Shown: positions 18,515 to 26,737, numbered from the stretch's first letter. The stretch is DNA of 64,000 nucleotides from Sinimarinibacterium sp. NLF-5-8 (GCF_010092425.1 NZ_CP048030.1:3111501-3175500); one strand, 5' to 3'. Notes: a model not told the origin generated them from the letters alone. Numbers and translations are program-made.

Positions 18515-18594
18515 GTTTTATTTTTATCTAATTTATTGTTTTTAAATGAAGTTTTAATGAATATCCGGCGTGCGCAACCACACCGCGCAAAGGC

Positions 18595-18610
18595 TGACAC
18601 AGTGCTGTCA
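18595..18610. promoter_or_regulatory. Inverted repeat TGACA-N6-TGTCA upstream of porin promoter
   Basis: TGACACAGTGCTGTCA, about 90 bp upstream of the -24 element. The right arm also begins TGTCA-N8-GGACG, a diverged version of the arrangement seen at 17071, so the true binding unit could be the latter. Confidence 0.6.
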
Positions 18611-18764
18611 CAAAACAGGGACGGGGTGTTGCGATGAAAGTGCCGTGAGCCGGCGCGCGCGACTTGGGCAAGGCGGCTGCGCAGTGAGTACAAGGGGTTG
18701 ATCAATCTTTCGCCGCGGACGGTGACGGGGGCTGGCGAAGTTCGTTGCTGGCAGCACGCCGGAA

Positions 18765-18789
18765 TAAAAAAACCCGCACGGGGTGCGGG
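18765..18789 (-). terminator. Terminator of the pentapeptide-repeat gene
   Basis: Stem CCCGCAC / GTGCGGG with a three-base loop followed on the minus strand by seven T residues. Confidence 0.85.
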
Positions 18790-18811
18790 GAGTGGGAGGC
18801 AAACGATGCGC

Positions 18812-19492
18812 TCATGGCAGCTCGGGCGGATGTTCCCAGGTGGTTGGGCAGGCGGTGCAATCGACCATATTGGCGCCTTGAAACAGGGCAAAGCGGATAT
18901 GGGTGCCCTGCAGATCGGCACCTTTGAAGTTGGCAAAGTTGAGCTTGGCTTCCTGCAGATCGGCGTTGGTGAGTTTGGCCCCAACAAACTGGGCTTTATT
19001 GAGCCAGGCTTTTTCAACGGTGGCGGCGGTGAGATCGGCGCCGTTGAAGTGGCTGCCGCTGGCGCGCGCAAAAACCAGATTGGCGCCACGCAGGCTGGCG
19101 TTATCAAAGCGCGCGCCGGCGGCAAAAACCATGGTCAGATTGGCGCCGTCGAGGTTGGCGCCGGTTAAGTTGGCGCCGGTTAAATTGGCATGACGCAAAT
19201 CTGCGCGCGCGAGTTGGGCGCCGCGCAGATCGGCGCCGGTCAAATCCACGTCATGCAGGACGGCGTGGCGCAGATCCGCGCCCTGGCATTGGGTCTTGGG
19301 TGCGATTTTGCAGCCGTTGACCTGTGTGGGGGGTGACCATTCCGGTTCGTCGCCGGAAAGGGTGATTCCGGGTGATGTATCCGCATCTTCTGCCTGTGCG
19401 CCCAGGGGCAGGGCGAGGCTGCCAAGCAGCACAGCGGCCAGTGCCAGGTGCGCGCGCGCGGCTGAAGATGGGAGGGGTTGAGCAAGCTTCAT
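18812..19492 (-). CDS. Exported pentapeptide-repeat protein of the PQQ dehydrogenase locus
   Basis: A 226-residue protein with a signal peptide ending AQA at about residue 34. From about residue 70 to 205 it consists of A(D/N)Lxx pentapeptide repeats, which fold as a right-handed quadrilateral beta-helix. Two Cys pairs flank the repeats (CKIAPKTQC, and C-TAC near the end) and could be disulfide-bonded in the periplasm. A similar gene sits beside pedE in Pseudomonas putida; no function is established. ATG at 19492 follows AGGAGAG. It lies 106 bases downstream of the dehydrogenase gene, with a strong hairpin between. Confidence 0.88.
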   Translation of the reverse strand: MKLAQPLPSSAARAHLALAAVLLGSLALPLGAQAEDADTSPGITLSGDEPEWSPPTQVNGCKIAPKTQCQGADLRHAVLHDVDLTGADLRGAQLARADLRHANLTGANLTGANLDGANLTMVFAAGARFDNASLRGANLVFARASGSHFNGADLTAATVEKAWLNKAQFVGAKLTNADLQEAKLNFANFKGADLQGTHIRFALFQGANMVDCTACPTTWEHPPELP

Positions 19493-19544
19493 CGTGTCTC
19501 TCCTTTGCAGGTCTGAGTCGGTCGTGGCTCAGTTTTTTGTGGTG

Positions 19545-19582
19545 CCCGCTGCGTCCAATCCTGAGGGATTGGACGCAGCGGG
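19545..19582. terminator. 17-bp hairpin between dehydrogenase and pentapeptide genes
   Basis: CCCGCTGCGTCCAATCC is mirrored by GGATTGGACGCAGCGGG. On the minus strand no T run follows directly, so it may act as a partial terminator or mRNA 3'-end stabiliser that keeps the dehydrogenase message above the pentapeptide message. Confidence 0.6.
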
Positions 19583-19598
19583 GTGCCGCCGTCAGAGG

Positions 19599-21458
19599 TT
19601 ATTGACTGAGTTTGAATACCCAGTACGAGCCCCCTTGGGTGACGCGACGGGTCAAATCCGCCATATCGCCACCCCACAGCGGAACTGCGCCGCCGTAACC
19701 CGAGGCAATGCCAAGGTACTGCTCGCCGTCCATGGTCCAGGTGACGGGGATTGATACCACGCCGGAGCCGGTCTGGAATTTCCACAGTTCGGCGCCGGTC
19801 TTGGCGTCAAATGCCTTGACGTAGCCATCGCTGGTGCCGGTAAAGACGAGGTTGCCAGCGGTGGTCAAAGTTCCCGACCACAGCGGCAGCTCCTCTTTGT
19901 GCTCCCACACGATTTTGCCGGTGGTGGGATCGAGCGCGCGCAGCGTGCCGACGTGATCGTCGAACAGGCGCTTGATGCGGAAGCCCATGCCCAGATACGC
20001 CGCGCCGGGGTTGTAGCTGATGTTTTCCGTCCAGTAATCCATCGCCCAGTGATTGGCGGGGATGTAGAACAGATTGGTCTTCGGGTTGTAGGACATCGGC
20101 GTCCAGTTCTTGCCGCCGAGGAAGGGAGGCGAGACGAAGATGGAGTCGCCTTTTTCCTGACCGGGCTTGAGTGGCGGCGGGATTTGCGAACGCACTTTGT
20201 TGGGATAGCCGGTTTTCAGATCAAAGCCGGTTGCCCAGGTGATGCCATCAACGAACGGATACGCTTGCAACAGGGCATTTTGGCGATGGATCTTGCCGCC
20301 GGCCTTGGAGAGCTTTTCGCGGTCGGTGATGAAGAAAAAGCCATTGCGGTCGGCATGCGCGCCGGCCTTGATGGTTTTGCCGTCTTTCTGGTAGTCGAAC
20401 AGGATGATTTCGTTGTTACCGGAAAAATCCCAGCCATCGTTGGGCGTGTGTGCCAGAAAGCCTTTGAGCTCGCCGGTACCCGGATCCACATAGGCTTGTC
20501 CGGAGGTGTAGAGGCTGTCCCACTTCATGGGATCGCCGCCTTCGGGGGTGCGCTGCCAGGTATTCCATGGCGCGGGGTTGCCGGTGCCCACGACGATGGT
20601 GTTGTTGACCACGTCGAATGACGGCGTCTGCCACGGTGCACCGCCGCCCTGGCTCCAGGCTTCGACCTTGCCGGTGGGACGGTTTTTGTCGTCTGGCCAT
20701 GAGGGCGCTTTGATGTCACCGGTGGTTGTGCTGTCTTTGCCGTTGAGTCGGCCCATGTGACCTTCGACCATGGGGCGCATCCAGATTTCTTCGCCGGTGT
20801 CGGGGTCGCGCGCGTAGAGCTTGCCGACGACGCCGAATTCATCGCCCGAGGAACCGTGGACGAGCATGACGCGTCCCGATTTTTGATCCTTGATGATCGC
20901 CGGAGCGCCGGTCATCGTGTAACCGACCTTGTGATCGCCAAACTTCTTGCTCCATACCACTTTGCCGGTTTTGCGATCCAGCGCCACCACGGCGGCATCG
21001 AGCGTGCCGAAGAACACCTTGTCGCCATAAATGGCGGCGCCCCGGTTGACCACGTCACAGCAGGGGCGGATGTCATCGGGCAGGCGGTGCTGGTATGACC
21101 ACAGGCGCTTGCCGGTTCTGGCGTCCAGTGCCCACAGCCGCGAATAGGAGCCGGTCACATAGATCACGCCGTCATACACCAGCGCCTGTGATTCCTGCCC
21201 ACGCTGTTTTTCGTCCCCGAACGAGAACGACCACACCGGAGACAGCTTGGATACGGTATTGGTGTTGATCTGCTCCAGCGTACTGAATCGCTGGGCCTGC
21301 ACACCCATCCCGTAGGTCAGGATGTTTTCGGGGGTTTTCTCGTCGTTGACGATGTCATCCCAGGTCACGCCGGAGGCGGCATAGCCCAGCCCCGGCAGCG
21401 TCATCGCCAGCGCGGCGGCGAACGAGGTTCGCACAGCGCGTTTGATGTGTTTGTTCAT
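19599..21458 (-). CDS. PQQ-dependent alcohol dehydrogenase (quinoprotein, Ca-type)
   Basis: A 619-residue periplasmic type I quinoprotein alcohol dehydrogenase (ExaA/PedE class). It oxidises alcohols to aldehydes and passes electrons to cytochrome c550. A signal peptide covers about residues 1-28. The propeller shows repeated tryptophan-docking motifs (ALDARTGKRLW, ALDRKTGKVVW, ALDPTTGKIVWE), the vicinal disulfide CC at 133-134 over PQQ, GNPAPWN at 294-299, and the catalytic Asp 344 in WDFSG. The residue two after that Asp is Ser, not the Asp that lanthanide-dependent enzymes carry, so calcium is the likely metal. ATG at 21458 follows GAGGAG. Confidence 0.93.
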   Translation of the reverse strand: MNKHIKRAVRTSFAAALAMTLPGLGYAASGVTWDDIVNDEKTPENILTYGMGVQAQRFSTLEQINTNTVSKLSPVWSFSFGDEKQRGQESQALVYDGVIYVTGSYSRLWALDARTGKRLWSYQHRLPDDIRPCCDVVNRGAAIYGDKVFFGTLDAAVVALDRKTGKVVWSKKFGDHKVGYTMTGAPAIIKDQKSGRVMLVHGSSGDEFGVVGKLYARDPDTGEEIWMRPMVEGHMGRLNGKDSTTTGDIKAPSWPDDKNRPTGKVEAWSQGGGAPWQTPSFDVVNNTIVVGTGNPAPWNTWQRTPEGGDPMKWDSLYTSGQAYVDPGTGELKGFLAHTPNDGWDFSGNNEIILFDYQKDGKTIKAGAHADRNGFFFITDREKLSKAGGKIHRQNALLQAYPFVDGITWATGFDLKTGYPNKVRSQIPPPLKPGQEKGDSIFVSPPFLGGKNWTPMSYNPKTNLFYIPANHWAMDYWTENISYNPGAAYLGMGFRIKRLFDDHVGTLRALDPTTGKIVWEHKEELPLWSGTLTTAGNLVFTGTSDGYVKAFDAKTGAELWKFQTGSGVVSIPVTWTMDGEQYLGIASGYGGAVPLWGGDMADLTRRVTQGGSYWVFKLSQ

Positions 21459-21484
21459 AATCAATCTCCTCAACATTTTGCAAA

Positions 21485-21500
21485 TGCAGCACGGTTGCCG
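21485..21500 (-). promoter_or_regulatory. Possible weak sigma-54 promoter of the alcohol dehydrogenase
   Basis: The minus strand reads CGGCAACCGTGCTGCA, which keeps GG-N10-GC but departs from consensus elsewhere. The predicted leader would be only about 16 bases, and no TGTCA inverted repeat was found upstream, so this is tentative. Confidence 0.35.
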
Positions 21501-21567
21501 TGAATCGGCGCGTTGAATCCCCATCTCTCCCCAACATGTCCCAACGCAAAGCGCGGCACTCATTGAA

Positions 21568-21606
21568 GTTGGTCAAAACAGCCGCCGGCCGGGGGTGCCG
21601 GCGGCC
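21568..21606 (-). terminator. Terminator of the aldehyde dehydrogenase gene
   Basis: On the minus strand a GC-rich stem GGCCGCCGGC / GGCCGGCGGC is followed by TGTTTTGACC. It separates the aldehyde dehydrogenase and alcohol dehydrogenase transcripts. Confidence 0.75.
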
Positions 21607-21666
21607 TGTCTGCACCTTGCGTGCGTGCAGGGTGTCGCGCGCGCAAGGTGCAAACCTTGTTACCCC

Positions 21667-23178
21667 TTAACCCAGGCCGACGCAGACGGATTTGGTTTCC
21701 AGGTAGTTGTTGAACACCTCAACCCCCATCTCGCGGCCCCAGCCGGATTGCTTGAAGCCGCCAAACGGCATCGACGCATCAAAGATGTTGTAGGTGTTGA
21801 TCCAGACAGTGCCGGTACGAATACGCGCGGCAATTTTGTGAGCCTTGCTGATGTCACGGGTATATACGCCGCCGCCGAGACCATAAATGGTGTCGTTGGC
21901 CATGCGCAGCAGCTCATCGTCGGCGTCTTTGAAGCGGGTGGCGGTGACCACCGGGCCAAAGATTTCTTCCTGATAAACCTTCATGTCCTCGCGCACGTTG
22001 GTGATCACGGTGGGCGCAACGAAGTAGCCCTTGTCACCGACGCGGGCGCCGCCCGCAGCAAAACTGGCGCCCTGGTCAATGCCGGACTTCAAAAAGCCAC
22101 TGACGCGATCAAACTGCACCTGCGATACCAGCGGGCCCATTTCAGTGGTGGGATCAAGCCCCGGGCCCACTTTCATATTGCGCGCGATCTCGGCAATGCC
22201 GGCCACCACTTCGTCGTACACGCCTTCCTGGATGAACAAGCGTGACCCGGCGCAGCAGCACTGGCCGTGATTAAAGAAGATGGCGTTGGCGGCGCTGGGG
22301 ATGGCGATATTCAGATCGGCATCGTTGAGGATGATGTTGGGCGATTTGCCGCCCAGCTCCAGTGTGACTTTTTTCAGATCATTGGAGGCTGCGCGTGCAA
22401 TCAGCTTGCCAACCTCGGTGGAGCCGGTAAACGCCACCTTGGCCACATCGGGGTGCGCAGCCAGTGGTGCGCCACAGGTTTCGCCAAAGCCGGTGATGAT
22501 GTTGACCGCGCCATCGGGGACGCCGGCTTCCTGCATGATCTCGGCCAGCTTGAGGCCGGAGAGCGGGGTTTCTTCGGCCAGCTTCATCACCACCGTGCAG
22601 CCGGAGGCCAGCGCCGGGCCGAGCTTCCATGCCGCCATCAGCAGCGGAAAGTTCCACGGAATGATCTGCGCCACTACGCCAACCGGCTCACGGCGGGTGT
22701 AGGCGTGATATTCCACACCCGGGGTGTACGGCACCGACAGATTGAGGACACGGCCATCGAGTTTGGTACACCAGCCGGCCATGTATTGAAACAGTTCAGC
22801 GGCCAACACCACATCGGCGGCGCGCGCCACCGAAATCGGCTTGCCGTTATCCAGTGCTTCGAGCTGCGCCAGCTCCTCCTGGTATTTCATGATCAGATCA
22901 CCGATGCGCCAGATGATCTTGCCACGCTCGGCAGGGGTGATCTTGCCCCAGGGGCCGCTTTCAAACGCACGCTTGGCTGCGGCAACGGCCGCATCCACGT
23001 CGGCTTTGCCGCCGGAGGGGGCGTGTGCAATCACCTCGCCGGTGGCCGGGTTGACAACCTCGAAAAACTCGCCGCTTTTGGCTGTGACCCATTTACCGTC
23101 GATCAGCATTTTGCGCTTCTCGCCAATGAAGGCTTTGACGTTGGGTAACAGTTCGACTAATGGTGCATCCGTGGTCAT
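21667..23178 (-). CDS. NAD(P)-dependent aldehyde dehydrogenase
   Basis: A 503-residue ALDH-superfamily enzyme that oxidises the aldehyde made by the neighbouring quinoprotein to the acid. Visible motifs are the NAD-binding PWNFP and GSTEVG segments, the general base Glu 274 in LELGGKSP, and the catalytic Cys 308 in GQCCCAGSR. The sequence resembles the phenylacetaldehyde/PedI-like branch more than ExaC, but specificity cannot be fixed from sequence. ATG at 23178 has GAGGAG upstream. It is transcribed from a near-consensus sigma-54 promoter and diverges from the AcoR-like regulator gene. Confidence 0.9.
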   Translation of the reverse strand: MTTDAPLVELLPNVKAFIGEKRKMLIDGKWVTAKSGEFFEVVNPATGEVIAHAPSGGKADVDAAVAAAKRAFESGPWGKITPAERGKIIWRIGDLIMKYQEELAQLEALDNGKPISVARAADVVLAAELFQYMAGWCTKLDGRVLNLSVPYTPGVEYHAYTRREPVGVVAQIIPWNFPLLMAAWKLGPALASGCTVVMKLAEETPLSGLKLAEIMQEAGVPDGAVNIITGFGETCGAPLAAHPDVAKVAFTGSTEVGKLIARAASNDLKKVTLELGGKSPNIILNDADLNIAIPSAANAIFFNHGQCCCAGSRLFIQEGVYDEVVAGIAEIARNMKVGPGLDPTTEMGPLVSQVQFDRVSGFLKSGIDQGASFAAGGARVGDKGYFVAPTVITNVREDMKVYQEEIFGPVVTATRFKDADDELLRMANDTIYGLGGGVYTRDISKAHKIAARIRTGTVWINTYNIFDASMPFGGFKQSGWGREMGVEVFNNYLETKSVCVGLG

Positions 23179-23285
23179 GGTGACTCTCCTCATCAGATTT
23201 ATGACTGAAAAACGGGTATCAAAACCGAATCCAGGCCGCTGTTCAGGGGGCTGTGATGGCAGTGCCTGATTCGCAGCAGAGCATT

Positions 23286-23301
23286 CGCAAGACCTGTGCC
23301 A
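23286..23301 (-). promoter_or_regulatory. Sigma-54 promoter of the aldehyde dehydrogenase gene
   Basis: The minus strand reads TGGCACAGGTCTTGCG, matching TGGCAC-N5-TTGC exactly, 108 bases upstream of the start codon. Confidence 0.88.
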
Positions 23302-23408
23302 GAACCTGTTTTTTCAGTAACTTGATGATTTTGAATCGGTTGTTTTTGTAATCGAATGAGCCTTGCGCTGTCGGTGTCACCGTCTCGAAGCAGCCTCATC
23401 TGACGAAC

Positions 23409-23424
23409 TGTCACGGATATGACA
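23409..23424. promoter_or_regulatory. Inverted repeat TGTCA-N6-TGACA, likely activator site
   Basis: TGTCACGGATATGACA, about 118 bp upstream of the -24 element of the aldehyde dehydrogenase, in the divergent region next to the regulator gene. Confidence 0.7.
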
Positions 23425-23573
23425 CATCCCCGCCGAAGGTGCGCGAGCGCTTTTGTTTGACCGCGCCCAAGCACATCGGTAGCGTGCAAGTCAATGGGAC
23501 AAAAACCCGGATGACAAACGCTGCACAGATTGCACAGTGCAGCCGTCTTGCAAATGGCACAGGAGAACGCCGG

Positions 23574-25619
23574 ATGAAACAGCAAGTCAACGCAGTCACG
23601 CACGTCAGCAACGTGATGAACATGGTCTATGAGTTTCCGCGCGTGCCCAGCGATATTGATCGCGCGGTGGCGTATTCATGGCTGCGCTGTGCCAATGAGC
23701 ATCGCATTCGCCCCGACAAGCCGATTGATCCGGCCGTGCTGGAGCGCGCGCAGCTGCGTGAACGCCAGCAGCGCATGGAGGATCTGGTGGCCATTGCGCG
23801 CACCGAGATGGACTCCCTGTATGAGCAAATTTCGGGATCGGGCTATGCCCTGCTGCTGACCGATACCGAAGGCGTGATCCTCAGCGAACGGGTTGATCCG
23901 ACGCTGCGCGAGGACTTTCACAATGCCGGGCTGATGACCGGCGCCAACTGGAGCGAAGCCTACGAAGGCACCAATGGCATCGGCACCTGCATTACCGAGC
24001 GCCGCCCGATCACCATTCACCTGAATGACCACTTCATGAGTCGGCATATCAACCTGAGCTGCTCGGCTTCTCCGATCCGCGATCCCTCGGGCGACATGAT
24101 CGCCGTGCTTGATGCTTCCTGTCTGAGCAACATCGACAGCAAGGCCAGTCGCATGCATTCCGGTGCGCTGGTCAACCTGTCGGCGCGGCTGATCGAAAAA
24201 TGCCTGTTTTTGCGGCGCAATCGCGAACATCGGGTATTGCGTTTTCATAGTCGCCCGGAGTTTGTGAACTTGTTGCACGACGGCGCCCTGGCCGTGGGGC
24301 ACGATGGCCGCATCGTCGCTGCCGACGAGATGGCGGTGATGTTGCTGGCGGCGGAGTCGCGCGCGCAGTTGGTCGGCACAGCCGTCTGGGAGTTGTTTGA
24401 CATCAGTGAGCGTGAACTGGCCGAGTCGCTGCGCACCGGCACGCGCCAGACCATTCTGCCGATCCGCGATGTGGCGCACGGACGCCGTTACTACGGCACT
24501 TTGCAGGGCGCCCAGCACGAGCCTTTGCGCACCCGCCGTGCGCCAACCGAGGTTGTCACCGTCAATGCCCGGCAATCCACCGAGTCCCGGCATTACACCC
24601 TGGCCGAGCTGAGCGGCTCTGACCCGACGATGCTGCGCAACCTGCGCTGTGCCCAGCGCATTGCCAACTCCACGGTCTCGGTTCTGATTCATGGCCCCAC
24701 CGGCTCTGGCAAAGAAGTCTTTGCGCGCGCGGTGCACAACGCCAGCGAGCGCGCGCAAAACAACTTTGTTGCGATCAACTGTGCCGCGATTCCCGAATCG
24801 CTGATCGAAAGCGAACTGTTTGGCTACAAGCCCGGTGCCTTCACTGGCGCGCGCCGCGACGGCATGCGCGGCCGCATTCAGCAATCCAGTGGCGGCACCC
24901 TGTTTCTGGACGAGATCGGCGATATGCCGCTGCAACTGCAAACCCGTCTGTTGCGGGTGCTGGAGGAGCGTGAAGTCACGCCGCTGGGCAGCGAGCTGTC
25001 GGTGCAGGTGGACCTGCGCCTGATCAGTGCCTCGCACCGCAACCTGCGCGAGATGATTGCCGAAGGCAAGTTTCGTGAAGATCTGTACTACCGGCTCAAC
25101 GGCATCACCATGGAACTGCCGGCCCTGAGCGCGCGCGCCGATATCGACGAAATGATTCGCCGCGTGCTCGCCGAAGAAACACTCGATGGGCGTCCCGTCG
25201 GCATTGAAATGTCGGCGTTTGAGCTGTTGATGCAGCATCGCTGGCCGGGCAACCTGCGCGAACTGCGCAACGTCATCCGCACTGCGCTGGCGATTGCCGA
25301 AGGTGGGGTGATCCGCGTCGTGGATCTGCCGCAGGAAGTGCGGACGCCGATGGCAGCGCCCATCGCGCACGCCACATTTGCAAGCGTGGCTTCGCCAAAA
25401 CAGGCGTCCTCTGCCACGGATGCAAGCACCATCGGTACCGGCAACCCCTTGCTGGCCGCCGAGCGCGCGGCGCTGCTGCGTGCCATTGAAACCAACCGCT
25501 GGAACATGACCAACACCGCCCAACAACTGGGGATGAGTCGCAATACCCTGTATCGCAAACTCAAACAGCATGGGATCTCAGCCACTGCCCTGCGCAGTGA
25601 CGGACTGTCACATTTCTAG
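23574..25619 (+). CDS. AcoR-like sigma-54-dependent transcriptional activator
   Basis: A 681-residue enhancer-binding protein. The N-terminal half has a GAF-like sensor (about residues 70-210) with the NGIGTC motif seen in AcoR proteins, then a PAS-like segment (about 225-310). The AAA+ domain has Walker A GPTGSGK (374-380), the sigma-54 contact loop GAFTGA (421-426), Walker B LFLDEIGD and the arginine-finger region. A Fis-type helix-turn-helix is at the C-terminus (NMTNTAQQLGMSRNTLYRKL). ATG at 23574 follows AGGAG; longer frames lack a signal. It is the best candidate for binding the TGTCA/TGACA sites nearby and sensing the alcohol, aldehyde or a derivative. Confidence 0.93.
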   Translation: MKQQVNAVTHVSNVMNMVYEFPRVPSDIDRAVAYSWLRCANEHRIRPDKPIDPAVLERAQLRERQQRMEDLVAIARTEMDSLYEQISGSGYALLLTDTEGVILSERVDPTLREDFHNAGLMTGANWSEAYEGTNGIGTCITERRPITIHLNDHFMSRHINLSCSASPIRDPSGDMIAVLDASCLSNIDSKASRMHSGALVNLSARLIEKCLFLRRNREHRVLRFHSRPEFVNLLHDGALAVGHDGRIVAADEMAVMLLAAESRAQLVGTAVWELFDISERELAESLRTGTRQTILPIRDVAHGRRYYGTLQGAQHEPLRTRRAPTEVVTVNARQSTESRHYTLAELSGSDPTMLRNLRCAQRIANSTVSVLIHGPTGSGKEVFARAVHNASERAQNNFVAINCAAIPESLIESELFGYKPGAFTGARRDGMRGRIQQSSGGTLFLDEIGDMPLQLQTRLLRVLEEREVTPLGSELSVQVDLRLISASHRNLREMIAEGKFREDLYYRLNGITMELPALSARADIDEMIRRVLAEETLDGRPVGIEMSAFELLMQHRWPGNLRELRNVIRTALAIAEGGVIRVVDLPQEVRTPMAAPIAHATFASVASPKQASSATDASTIGTGNPLLAAERAALLRAIETNRWNMTNTAQQLGMSRNTLYRKLKQHGISATALRSDGLSHF

Positions 25620-25623
25620 AACA
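25606..25623. promoter_or_regulatory. Imperfect TGTCA-N8-GAACA site overlapping regulator stop codon
   Basis: A diverged form of the 17071 site with the same 8-base spacing, about 95 bp upstream of the -24 element at 25710. Confidence 0.45.
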
Positions 25624-25709
25624 GATTGTTTGCAGGCCTGATGGGGCTCAGCGCCCTTGCTGTGCCGATGCCCTGCGCGGATCGTTGTTGAACCGCTGTT
25701 GTGGAACGC

Positions 25710-25725
25710 TGGCACGCAAGATGCA
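25710..25725 (+). promoter_or_regulatory. Sigma-54 promoter of the PqqD-like gene
   Basis: TGGCACGCAAGATGCA: a full -24 box and GG-N10-GC spacing, with one change (T to A) in the -12 box. It lies 40 bases upstream of the start codon. Confidence 0.75.
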
Positions 25726-25764
25726 CTCTTTGACTTGAAGATCCCTTCATCAAAGGAGCTGGCA

Positions 25765-26094
25765 ATGGGCATGGGGCGTGGTGATGCGGCAGTTGGCCTT
25801 GGCGTTTCAGGGGCAGCCGATGCGTACATTGCCACTGCGGATCAAACCCGGCTGGTCTGGGAGCCGCGCGGGTCCTGCCACGTCTTGCAGTGTGCCGATG
25901 GTGCGATTCAGCTCAACCCCGGTGCCGTCCAGGTGATCCAGCAGTGCAACGGCGAGCACACCTTGATGCAGATCATCGCGCGGTTGACCCGGGGCGTCGA
26001 GCAGCCGACACAACTGGCGCGCGATATCCAGGAGTTTGTACAAACCGCACTTGCGCGCGGATGGCTGCAAGTGCGGGAGAGGGCGCCGGTGTAA
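25765..26094 (+). CDS. Second PqqD-like protein (RiPP recognition element fold)
   Basis: A 109-residue PqqD-family protein. Compared with the PqqD encoded at 32596, it keeps LVWEPRGSCHVLQCADGAIQ-type strands and the helical C-terminus ending in ARGWLQV. PqqD binds the PqqA precursor peptide and presents it to the radical SAM enzyme PqqE, using a winged-helix RRE fold. ATG at 25765 has AAAGGAG at ideal spacing. It is expressed from its own sigma-54 promoter, away from the pqq operon. It could be an inducible extra PqqA chaperone or have a different peptide partner; none is visible beside it. Confidence 0.8.
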   Translation: MGMGRGDAAVGLGVSGAADAYIATADQTRLVWEPRGSCHVLQCADGAIQLNPGAVQVIQQCNGEHTLMQIIARLTRGVEQPTQLARDIQEFVQTALARGWLQVRERAPV

Positions 26095-26163
26095 TCCCGC
26101 CAAGGAGACGGTTGCGCGGGTGGCGGCATGTCCGATTTGTGCGGGGGCGCCCGTTCGAGCTTT

Positions 26164-26523
26164 TTAGCTCACCAGCGACAGCGCGCCTTCGCTCAGGTAG
26201 TAATCGACGAAAACCTCCAGCGCCTGTGGTCGCTGTAGTCCGGCTTTGAGCATCAACAGCCGACCATCCCGAAATAGCGCCAGGCAGGGGGTGGTGCGTA
26301 CATCAGCGGACAGCGTGGCTTCGGGGTTTTGTTGAAGATTGACTTGCACCACATGCAGGCTGTCGCGGCGCTGCATGGCCAGGCGTTCAAGCAGCGGCAA
26401 TTGGCGATCGCACCAAATGCAATGATCGCGGGTGTACAGCACCAGGGTGGGTAAAGGACTGTGGAGCTGCTGCTGCAGGGCGGCAGAATCGAGACTGGGG
26501 ATGGGCTTGATCATCATCGGCAT
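26164..26523 (-). CDS. Thioredoxin-fold protein with CIWC motif
   Basis: A 119-residue thioredoxin-like protein. The redox motif CIWC is at residues 35-38 after LVLYTRDH, and the cis-Pro region TTPCLALF includes an extra Cys. No signal peptide is seen, so a cytoplasmic thiol reductase or disulfide isomerase is likely. ATG at 26523 has GGAAG upstream; ATGs two and three codons later are possible. It converges on the PqqD-like gene. The nearby cofactor genes suggest, without proof, a role in cofactor or cytochrome maturation. Confidence 0.82.
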   Translation of the reverse strand: MPMMIKPIPSLDSAALQQQLHSPLPTLVLYTRDHCIWCDRQLPLLERLAMQRRDSLHVVQVNLQQNPEATLSADVRTTPCLALFRDGRLLMLKAGLQRPQALEVFVDYYLSEGALSLVS

Positions 26524-26627
26524 GCACTTCCAGGTCGGCGGGGATAAAAACCAAGCAAAATCAATGCCAGCACGCCTGGGCGCCGGGCTGGCGATTGTGG
26601 AGTCGATTCATCGGCCGCGTGCAAAAC

Positions 26628-26651
26628 AAAAGCCGCGCGGTGGCGGCTTTT
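26628..26651. terminator. Terminator between cytochrome P460 and thioredoxin genes
   Basis: AAAAGCCGC / GGCGGCTTTT stem with A and T runs in the stem. It lies downstream of the P460 gene on the minus strand. Confidence 0.7.
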
Positions 26652-26737
26652 GCGAGGCGATGGAAAACGCCTGAAAAAACGATGATCAGCGCGCAGGTGA
26701 AACGCTGGGGCGCGCGCGGCCCGATGTGGCATGCACA

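Larger units (their letters stand above)
18385..18811. other. Porin promoter region, non-coding
   Basis: About 427 bases. It contains the porin sigma-54 promoter, an AT-rich stretch near 18515-18560 that could ease DNA bending, an inverted-repeat activator site and the pentapeptide gene terminator. No gene is seen. Confidence 0.6.
23179..23573. other. Divergent control region of aldehyde dehydrogenase and regulator
   Basis: About 395 non-coding bases carrying the sigma-54 promoter and enhancer-like inverted repeat for the aldehyde dehydrogenase. A promoter for the regulator must also lie here, but no clear -35/-10 pair was identified. Confidence 0.6.

Noticed and set aside
19512-19538. Plus-strand terminator CTGAG...CTCAG followed by six T
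   Set aside because: No plus-strand gene ends here; the five-base stem is weak and the T run probably belongs to spacer sequence.
23676-25571. Minus-strand ORF of 631 codons opposite the sigma-54 activator
   Set aside because: Antisense of a gene with an intact AAA+ domain; Gln/His/Arg-rich with no recognisable features.
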